Shown piece by piece: positions 32,017-37,182 of a stretch of 37,182 nt of DNA. The position numbers and the translations under genes were made by a program. The notes beneath the pieces are model-generated. The model saw only the letters and a program-made list of their open reading frames with translations. It ran no database searches and had not been told where the DNA came from. The stretch's first letter is position 1, and the number at the start of each line of letters is the position of its first letter. The DNA comes from Deltaproteobacteria bacterium (GTDB lineage Bacteria > Myxococcota > Myxococcia > Myxococcales > 40CM-4-68-19). The DNA is taken from positions 1 to 37,182 of the forward strand of contig VBLC01000079.1 in the NCBI GenBank assembly GCA_005879315.1, given 5' to 3'.

Positions 32017-32884
32017 TCAGGCCCCCTTGCGCAGCTGGCGGAGCATGTCGTCGACCATGGCGGAGAGCGCGTACTCCGGCTTCCAGTTCCATTCCTCGCG
32101 CGCTGCCCCGTCGTCGAGCGTCTCGGGCCAGGAGTCGGCGATGGCCTGCCTCCGCGGATCGACCGCGTACTCCATCCGGAAGGCAGGCATCCGCGCGCGG
32201 ATCTCCGCGCCCAGCTCCTCGGGCGTGAAGTCGATCGCGGAGAGGTTGTAGGCGTTGCGGTTGCGCAGCCGGGAGGGGTCCGCCTCCATCAGCTCGATCA
32301 TCGCGCGGATGGCGTCGGGCATGTACATCATCGGCAACCGCGAGTCGGCCCGCAGGTAGCAGGTGTACTGCCTGTGCGCGATGGCCTGGCGGAAGATGTC
32401 CACGGCGTAGTCGGTGGTGCCGCCTCCGGGATCGGTCTTGTACGAGATCAACCCGGGAAAGCGCAGCCCGCGCGTGTCCATGCCGAAGCGGCGGTGGTAG
32501 TCGTCGCAGAGCAGCTCGCCCACCACCTTGGTGACGCCGTACATGGTGGTGGGCGCAGTGATACTGCCGCCCCGCCTCGAGCACGTTGTAAAGGCCGTTG
32601 ACGTTGATCTGCCACGCCTGGGTGGGCCGCGTCTCGCCCACGGCGGAGAGCAGCGCCGCCAGGTGGTAGATGGTGTCGATCTGGTGGATCTGCATCACTC
32701 GAGTGATGTGGTGCGGATCGAGGACGTCGACGAACTCGAAAGGGCCGCTGTCGCGCAGCCGGATTTCGCTGGGCAGCCGCACGTCGCTCGCGACCACCGC
32801 CGCGTCGCCGTACTTCCTGCGCAGCGCGAGGGTGATCTCCGAGCCGATCTGTCCGCAGGCGCCGGTGACGAGAATGCGCTTCAT
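32017..32884 (-). pseudogene. tdh: L-threonine 3-dehydrogenase (SDR type), internally deleted and frameshifted
   Basis: Two frames together encode a short-chain, NAD-dependent L-threonine dehydrogenase. The first frame starts at ATG 32884 with the Rossmann motif LVTGACGQIGSEI and runs through NVNGLYNVLEAGRQYH. It then shifts at about 32555-32575. The second frame resumes at APTTMYGVTKVVGELL and continues to the normal C-terminus at 32017. Compared with archaeal and bacterial homologues, about 29 codons are missing, including the P-S-S-I-A-V-F-G-type catalytic segment, although the YGVTK tyrosine and lysine remain. The ATG overlaps the MFS stop. An assembly or read error is possible; otherwise the gene is dead. 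Confidence 0.8.
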
Positions 32885-34110
32885 GAGGCGCGTTTTACCT
32901 GATCTTCCGGCGGCAGGCGGTGGGCAAACTGCGAAAAGAGCAGCAAATCATACGCGCCCTTGAGAGCGCCGGCGCAGAGGAGCGGCCAGCCGAAGCTGCT
33001 CCGGTCGAGCAGCGCGCCGGCGAGCAGCGGGGCGAGCGCCGAGGCAAGGCTGCGCGGGACGTTGGTGACGCTGGAGGCAGCGGCGCGCTCCTCGCGGGGC
33101 ACCATGGCCATGACGTAGGCCTGGCGCGCGGGAACGTCCATCTGCGAGAGCAGCGCACGGAGGAGGAGGAAGAAAACCGCCAGCGGCGCGCTGGGCATCA
33201 GCCCGGCGAGGATGAGGAACAGGTTCGAGGGCAGGTGCGTGAAGACCATGGTCCGCACATGGCCGATACGGGCGGCGATGCGCGAGGAGACCAGCTGGGA
33301 GACCGCGGCGAAGATTCCGGTGACGAAGAAGATCGCGCCGGCGGTGGCGAGCGGCAGGTCGAAGCGGCGGAAGAGCCAGAGCGCGAGCAGCGACTGGACG
33401 ATGAAGCCGCCGCCGAAAGAGTCGAGGCTGAAGAGCGCCGAGAGCTGCAGTACGATGCCGCGGGATTTTCGCAAAGGCGCCGCGCGCTCCTCAGGGGCGA
33501 GCTCGACGGCATCCGAGAGCCGGCGGTAGGCGAGCGCGCTGAGCGCGCCAAAGAGCGCGTAGAGGAGAAATCCGGCCCGCTCCGTCTGGGCCGGATCGAC
33601 GATGCGCGCGAGCGCGTCGGGAAATCCTGCGGCCAGTGCCCCCAGCGCTCCGGCGAAAGCGCCGGCGAGGTTGTACCAGGCGAACATCGCGGTCCGATCC
33701 TGCGCCGCCACGGTCTCGGCGAGCACCGCCTGCTCCATCGGCAAGAAGAGGGTGACGTCGCCCGCCGAAGGATTGAGGGTGCCGACGAAGCCGATCAGGA
33801 GCAGCGGCCAGAAGCTGCTGGCGGCGAAGAAGCCGACGCCGGTTGCGACCATCAAGGCCGAGGCGCCGAGGAGCACCGCCCGACGGCGGAAGCGATTGGA
33901 GAGGAGGCCCATCGCGAGCGTCAGAGCTGCCGACCCGAACAGGGTGGCGGCGACGATGGCCCCGATCTGGACCGCGCTGAATCCCAGACGGCTGAGGTGG
34001 CTGGCGAGCAGCACGCTGGCCGCTCCGTCGGCGAAGCCGCGCGCGGCGCGGGTGGCGGTGAGGCGCAGCGCATCGGCGCCGGCGGAAGAAGGAAACCAGG
34101 AATGCTCCAC
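32881..34110 (-). CDS. Major facilitator superfamily transporter, substrate unknown
   Basis: A 409-residue inner-membrane protein with twelve hydrophobic helices. The loop after helix 2 (LLSNRFRRRAVLLGA) corresponds to the MFS loop motif, and the second half contains SSRIAARIGHVRTM. The protein resembles sugar or drug/proton antiporters, but no diagnostic substrate motif is seen. The start is GTG 34110; no clear Shine-Dalgarno sequence precedes it. Its stop overlaps the tdh start in ATGA, so it heads an operon with tdh, kbl and the DUF1761-type gene, which suggests that it could move an amino acid. An imperfect palindrome lies just upstream. Confidence 0.8.
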   Translation of the reverse strand: MEHSWFPSSAGADALRLTATRAARGFADGAASVLLASHLSRLGFSAVQIGAIVAATLFGSAALTLAMGLLSNRFRRRAVLLGASALMVATGVGFFAASSFWPLLLIGFVGTLNPSAGDVTLFLPMEQAVLAETVAAQDRTAMFAWYNLAGAFAGALGALAAGFPDALARIVDPAQTERAGFLLYALFGALSALAYRRLSDAVELAPEERAAPLRKSRGIVLQLSALFSLDSFGGGFIVQSLLALWLFRRFDLPLATAGAIFFVTGIFAAVSQLVSSRIAARIGHVRTMVFTHLPSNLFLILAGLMPSAPLAVFFLLLRALLSQMDVPARQAYVMAMVPREERAAASSVTNVPRSLASALAPLLAGALLDRSSFGWPLLCAGALKGAYDLLLFSQFAHRLPPEDQVKRAS

Positions 34111-34120
34111 TTGACGCCGC

Positions 34121-34138
34121 CTGATACGACTGAATCAG
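34121..34138. promoter_or_regulatory. Imperfect palindrome upstream of the MFS-tdh-kbl operon
   Basis: CTGATAC GACT GAATCAG has six of seven arm positions complementary. It lies 11 bases before the MFS GTG, in the divergent space shared with the oxidoreductase gene, where a repressor would act. Size resembles GntR-type half-sites, but no regulator gene is present. Confidence 0.3.
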
Positions 34139-34149
34139 ATGGCAAGCAA

Positions 34150-34170
34150 CGGGGTAACCTTTTCACCCCG
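34150..34170. promoter_or_regulatory. CGGGGT/ACCCCG inverted repeat upstream of the oxidoreductase gene
   Basis: CGGGGT at 34150-34155 pairs with ACCCCG at 34165-34170 around AACCTTTTC. It ends just before the ribosome-binding site of the gene starting at 34188 and could be an operator or a short RNA hairpin. Confidence 0.3.
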
Positions 34171-34187
34171 CGAGCATCGGAGTGAGC

Positions 34188-35294
34188 ATGGGCGATTACC
34201 TGATCGTCGGAGGCGGCATGACGGCGGCCGCGGCGGCGCGCGGCATCCGCGAGGTGGACGCGACGGGGAGCATCGCCATTCTCGGCGAGGAGCCGCACCG
34301 GCCGTACGCACGGCCGCCGCTCTCCAAGGCGCTCTGGCAAGGCAAACCCGAGGAGAGCGTCTGGCTGGAGCTGCCCGCCGGGGTCGAGTTGCTCAGCGGG
34401 CGACGAGCGATCGCGATCGATCGGAAAGAAAGGCGCGTGCTCGACGATCGCGGCGCCGCGCACGGCTACCGCAAGCTCTTGCTCGCCACCGGCGGCCTCC
34501 CGCGCAGACTGCCCTACGGCGAAGGGCGCATCATCTATTATCGCAAGCTCGACGACTATCGCGCGCTCCGCGCCCTGAAAGGCGAGCGCGTGGCCGTCAT
34601 CGGCGGCGGATTCATCGGCTCGGAGATCGCTGCGGCCCTGGCGCAGAACGGAAAGAAAGTCACGATGATCTTTCCCGACAGCGGCATCTGCGCGCGCGCC
34701 TTTCCCAGGGATCTCTCCGATTTCGTCACCGACCAGTATCGAAAGAAGGGCGTCGAGGTGCTCGCCGGCGAAGGAGTGAAGGACGCGGGCGTGACCACCG
34801 CAAGCGGGCGGCGCATCGAGGTGGACGCGATCGTGGCCGGCATCGGCATCGCGCCCAACGTCGACCTGGCCAGGCAGGCGGGCCTTCAAGTGAGCGACGG
34901 CGTCGAGGTGGACGAGTCGCTGCGCACCAGCGACCCGGAGATCTTTGCCGCCGGCGATGTCGCCAATTTCTACAATCCCGCTCTCGGCCGCAGAGTGCGC
35001 ATCGAACATGAAGACAACGCCAACACCATGGGCGCGGCCGCGGGGCGCAGCATGGCCGGGGCTCCGACGAAGTACACGCACCTGCCGTTCTTCTATTCGG
35101 ACCTCTTCGAATTCGGCTACGAAGCCGTGGGCGATCTCGATTCGCGTCTGCAGACGGAAGCGGAGTGGAAGGACCCCTTCCGCGAAGGCATCATCCATTA
35201 CCTCGCCGAGGGCAAGGTCCGCGGCGTGCTGCTCTGGAATACCTGGGGCCAGGTCGATCGGGCGCGCGAGCTGATCGGCAGGCCGCGCCGCTAG
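34188..35294 (+). CDS. FAD/NAD(P)H-dependent oxidoreductase, ferredoxin/rubredoxin reductase type
   Basis: A 368-residue flavoprotein of the pyridine nucleotide-disulfide oxidoreductase superfamily. FAD-binding YLIVGGGMTAAAAARGI is at the N-terminus; a second Rossmann motif, VAVIGGGFIGSEIAAAL, binds NAD(P)H; and EIFAAGDVANFYNP closes the FAD site. No redox-active CxxC is present, so it fits the rubredoxin/ferredoxin reductase or apoptosis-inducing-factor-like branch rather than glutathione or lipoamide reductases. ATG 34188 is preferred to GTG 34182 because GGAG lies five bases upstream. Its TAG stop lies in the CTAG target at the left border of the 339-base mobile element, so the gene ends exactly where the insertion begins. 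Confidence 0.87.
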   Translation: MGDYLIVGGGMTAAAAARGIREVDATGSIAILGEEPHRPYARPPLSKALWQGKPEESVWLELPAGVELLSGRRAIAIDRKERRVLDDRGAAHGYRKLLLATGGLPRRLPYGEGRIIYYRKLDDYRALRALKGERVAVIGGGFIGSEIAAALAQNGKKVTMIFPDSGICARAFPRDLSDFVTDQYRKKGVEVLAGEGVKDAGVTTASGRRIEVDAIVAGIGIAPNVDLARQAGLQVSDGVEVDESLRTSDPEIFAAGDVANFYNPALGRRVRIEHEDNANTMGAAAGRSMAGAPTKYTHLPFFYSDLFEFGYEAVGDLDSRLQTEAEWKDPFREGIIHYLAEGKVRGVLLWNTWGQVDRARELIGRPRR

Positions 35295-35307
35295 TACAGC
35301 TGCCCGG

Positions 35308-35410
35308 AAGTTCGTTCCGCATTGGAACCCGTCGAGTGTCAGGGGTCACTGGTAAGTTGTTCCCCATTGGGACCCGTCGAGTGTCAGGGGTCAGTGGTAA
35401 GTTGTTCCGC
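35308..35410 (+). repeat. Tandem 45/46-base repeat inside the MITE-like element
   Basis: Copy one (35308-35353, 46 bases) and copy two (35354-35398, 45 bases) share the core ACCCGTCGAGTGTCAGGGGT and differ at a few positions, with a third partial copy at 35399-35410. Each begins with the inner part of the left terminal inverted repeat (AAGTT, GTTCC), so the block seems to have arisen by duplication next to the terminus. Two and a quarter copies is too few for a CRISPR, and there are no spacers. Confidence 0.8.
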
Positions 35411-35414
35411 TGAT

Positions 35415-35564
35415 GGAGCCCCCGGCTAAAGCCGGGGGCTAGAGAAGCACGAAGCCTCCTTCGGAGGCTGGGCCGGGGCGATCCATGGAAAATCGGGTCA
35501 TCGCTGCCAAGAGTCTCGAGTAGGCTTCGTGCCCTTCTAGCCCCCGGCTTCAGCCGGGGGCTCC
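35415..35564. repeat. REPIN-like pair of inverted REP hairpins
   Basis: The 43-base left unit (35415-35457) and the complement of the right unit (35522-35564) agree at 39 positions with no gap. Each contains a strong hairpin, CCCCCGGCT and AGCCGGGGG around a two- or three-base loop, followed by TAG and CACGAAGCCT. A further hairpin, AGCCTCC TTC GGAGGCT, is at 35453-35469. This is the layout of REP doublets moved by TnpA-REP (RAYT) enzymes; the enzyme is not in the window. Confidence 0.78.
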
Positions 35565-35631
35565 AGAAAGCTGAGAAAGCACGTCCAATGGTGGCGAGCG
35601 CGGAACGAACTTGCAGGCGGGTGTACTAGCC

Positions 35632-35982
35632 GTGCTCAAGGAGGCGCCGGCCGCGGAGTCAGGCAGCGGAGTGCGCGAGGAGCGCGCCTGCCGCTGTGCC
35701 GCCTGCTCGCACGAGCTGGCACTGCTGCGCGATCGCATCGAGGTGGAGGGCGCAGCCTCGCGCAGGTTCGTCAATCCCGAAGGCATCGAGTTCGAGATCG
35801 CCGCGTTCCGCGACGCGCCCGGATGCTCGCTGATCGGCGAGCGCTCGGCTTACTGGAGCTGGTTCGCCGGCTACGACTGGCAGGTGGCGCTTTGCGGCCG
35901 CTGCGCGGGGCACGTCGGCTGGAGCTTCACCGGCCCTTCCGGCCGCTTCTGCGGGCTCATTCTCGAGCGGATCCAGCTCTGA
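35632..35982 (+). CDS. Cereblon-type CULT-domain protein
   Basis: A 116-residue protein (GTG 35632) consisting almost only of a CULT domain, the ligand-binding fold of cereblon that recognises thalidomide-like glutarimides and cyclic imides. Zinc ligands are C22/C25 (CRCAAC) and C88/C91 (CGRC). The three-tryptophan cage is W77 in SWFAGY, W83 in GYDW and W97 in HVGW; human cereblon reads SWFPGYAWTVAQC and HIGWKF at the same places. RFVNPEGIEFE and SLIGE also match. TTG 35611 (inside the inverted repeat) or GTG 35671 are other possible starts, and no Shine-Dalgarno sequence is evident. No partner such as Lon or DDB1-like regions is attached. The cell role is unknown. Confidence 0.88.
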   Translation: MLKEAPAAESGSGVREERACRCAACSHELALLRDRIEVEGAASRRFVNPEGIEFEIAAFRDAPGCSLIGERSAYWSWFAGYDWQVALCGRCAGHVGWSFTGPSGRFCGLILERIQL

Positions 35983-37182
35983 GCAACGCCAGCTTGTTGC
36001 GCGCCGCCCGGGCGAGCTTGCCGCGGCCGCCCGACGATAGACCTTCGAGGAGCGAGATGCCTTGCGCGCGCACCTCGGGCGCATGGTGCTCGGCGAAGTG
36101 GAAGCCGACGTGATAGCGCGCCTCCGGAGAAAGCGACTTGTCTTTTTCCAGGGCGCGAGCGAGCGCGATGCCGTCGGCCGCGAGCTTCTCCAGCTCGATC
36201 AGCGCCGGGTCCGACTGCCGCGCGCGCGGATGTGGATCGAGGGACGAGCGGCGCAAGAGCAGGCAGGCGTGCGCGAGGCGATCCTCGGCGGTGGCGTGTC
36301 CCGAGCGCACGAGAATGTCGCCGATCGCCTCGCCGCGCGCCGGGTCCGCCTTGCGCGCGGCCTGGCGCAGCGCTTTGGCCCAATCCTGCGGGTCGGTCCG
36401 CCGCAGCGGCTCGAGCTGCCGCCGGGCGATGGCCAGCGACTTGCGCAGCATCTTCGTGCCTGCCTCGCGGAGCTTGCCGATCTCCTGGGCCGAGAGCTGG
36501 ATGCGCTCGAGCGCGTCCGCGATGGCGTGCGCGCCTGCCTCCTCCTCGGCTTCCGCCAGCGCCTCGGCCAGAAGTGGTCCGGAGCCGGGCAGGGCAGCCA
36601 GCGCTTTCACCGCCGCCTCTGCGCGCGGCCGATCGCCATCGCGCGCGATCTCCGCCAGCTGCTTGGACGCTCCGGAAGCGCCGAGCAGCCCGATGGCCCA
36701 GAGCGCCAGCTCGGCATCCTTCGCTCGCGCGAGCCGTACCAGGTCCTTGGCCAGCGCATCGGCGCCGCGCATGACGGTGAGCGTGTCGCGGGCGGCGCGC
36801 GCGACGAGCGGGTCGGAATCCTCGAGCAGATCGACCAGCGCGCGGACGGCCTTGGCCGGCGGCTTCTCCCCCAAGGCGAAGCGCAGCGCAGTGATCGCCT
36901 CCACGCGCACCGCGGCGGAATGCTTCTTTCCCAGATATTTCTGCAGCGTCGTCGCAGCCCGCGGCAGCTCCAGGAAGCCGAGGATCTTCAGCGCTCCGCG
37001 CAGCGCCGGCTCCTGGTTCGTACCATCGCTCCGCTGCTGCGCCATCTTGCGCAACAGCGATTCGACTTTGGCAGCCATCGACTTGCGCTCCGGCAACGGA
37101 GAGGTGCGCGCGCTATGCCGCACCGAGAGCGCCACTCGATTGACCACCTCGAAAGGCTGGCCGCTCAGCCCCTCGAGCACCA
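35957..37182 (-). CDS. HEAT-repeat protein, 5' end beyond the window
   Basis: An all-helical protein of at least 408 residues, still open at the right border. Repeat units are recognisable by A-V-R-V-E-A-I-T-A-L, D-P-L-V-A-R-A-A-R and A-E-A-A-V-K-A-L-A-A-L patterns in the first 150 residues after MAAKVESLLRKMAQQ, followed by longer helices and a C-terminal pair of repeats (YHVGFHFAEHHAPEVRAQGI). Such scaffolds bind proteins or nucleic acids, but no partner can be named. An in-frame ATG at MAAKV could be the real start, yet sequence before it also looks protein-like (SGQPFEVVNRVALSVRHS). The 3' end overlaps the CULT gene by 26 bases on the opposite strand. Confidence 0.8.
   Translation of the reverse strand, partial: VLEGLSGQPFEVVNRVALSVRHSARTSPLPERKSMAAKVESLLRKMAQQRSDGTNQEPALRGALKILGFLELPRAATTLQKYLGKKHSAAVRVEAITALRFALGEKPPAKAVRALVDLLEDSDPLVARAARDTLTVMRGADALAKDLVRLARAKDAELALWAIGLLGASGASKQLAEIARDGDRPRAEAAVKALAALPGSGPLLAEALAEAEEEAGAHAIADALERIQLSAQEIGKLREAGTKMLRKSLAIARRQLEPLRRTDPQDWAKALRQAARKADPARGEAIGDILVRSGHATAEDRLAHACLLLRRSSLDPHPRARQSDPALIELEKLAADGIALARALEKDKSLSPEARYHVGFHFAEHHAPEVRAQGISLLEGLSSGGRGKLARAARNKLALLRAGSARE

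Larger units (their letters stand above)
35291..35629. mobile_element. Non-coding MITE-like element with 30-bp terminal inverted repeats
   Basis: The ends, starting CTAGTACA at 35291 and ending TGTACTAG at 35629, are 30-base inverted repeats matching at 26 of 30 positions, with an inner AAGTTCGTTCCGC block identical on both sides. Both termini are CTAG; target-site TA inside CTAG with TA duplication is the known habit of IS630/Tc1-mariner elements, so mobilisation by such a transposase is likely. No transposase is encoded. Within it lie two 46-base tandem repeats and a REP doublet. It sits between the oxidoreductase stop and the CULT-gene start; removing one CTAG-to-CTAG unit would restore a two-base gap between TAG and GTG. 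Confidence 0.72.

Noticed and set aside
35308-35410. CRISPR array
   Set aside because: Only two full copies are directly adjacent without unique spacers, and the sequence matches the terminal repeat of the surrounding element.
1-37182. tRNA, rRNA, integrase or plasmid/phage functions
   Set aside because: None were seen on either strand; the accessory signals are limited to repeats and small remnants.

Overview
The window is uniformly GC-rich DNA (third codon positions nearly all G or C) from a Gram-negative bacterium. It carries an RND efflux pump, a probable Kdo hydroxylase and a heptosyltransferase for LPS, and a Tat-exported membrane formate dehydrogenase. GC content, many GTG starts, a small Cys-rich lipoprotein, intergenic degenerate hexamer tracts and the gene mix suggest Myxococcota or another former deltaproteobacterium. 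That assignment is inference; there is no rRNA here.

Layout. 1-2195 (+): end of a NitT/TauT-type ABC permease, its ATPase and a glycerate 2-kinase, each overlapping the next by 4 bases. 2196-2867: a gene-poor stretch with a Cys-rich lipoprotein gene and a transposase remnant between two oppositely oriented hexamer tracts. 2868-6796 (-): glycolate oxidase glcDEF. 6990-12662 (+): a tripartite RND efflux system. 12676-14715 (+): the agmatine-to-putrescine pair aguB and aguA, separated by a long inverted hexamer tract. 14732-16363 (-): an MHS-type major facilitator. 16584-21992 (+): selenocysteine formate dehydrogenase G-H-I plus fdhE. 21958-24302 (-): cystathionine gamma-synthase type enzyme and homoserine dehydrogenase. 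24492-25400 (-): an exported repeat protein of unknown role. 25520-28550 (+): Kdo hydroxylase, heptosyltransferase and GT4 glycosyltransferase, an LPS-core operon. 28579-29985 (+): a divergent TruB and a GFA-type zinc protein. 29948-34110 (-): MFS transporter, broken L-threonine dehydrogenase, intact kbl, and a duplicated DUF1761-type membrane protein. 34188-35294 (+): FAD/NAD oxidoreductase. 35291-35629: a nested non-coding mobile element. 35632-35982 (+): a cereblon-type CULT-domain protein. 35957-37182 (-): a HEAT-repeat protein running off the window.

How the genes work together. GlcDEF makes glyoxylate from glycolate, and glycerate kinase is the last step of the glycerate pathway, so the first 7 kb suggests C2-acid use. 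AguA and AguB convert agmatine to putrescine. FdnGHI oxidises formate outside the cytoplasm and passes electrons to quinone, with FdhE as maturation factor. Hom and MetB lie on the aspartate-to-methionine route. tdh and kbl would degrade threonine to glycine and acetyl-CoA, but tdh appears to have lost its catalytic segment.

The most notable items are the bacterial CULT (thalidomide-binding type) protein, the nested MITE/REPIN-like element beside it, the phased hexamer tracts at gene 3' ends, the UGA-decoded formate dehydrogenase with a likely CTG start on fdhE, and the internally deleted tdh.
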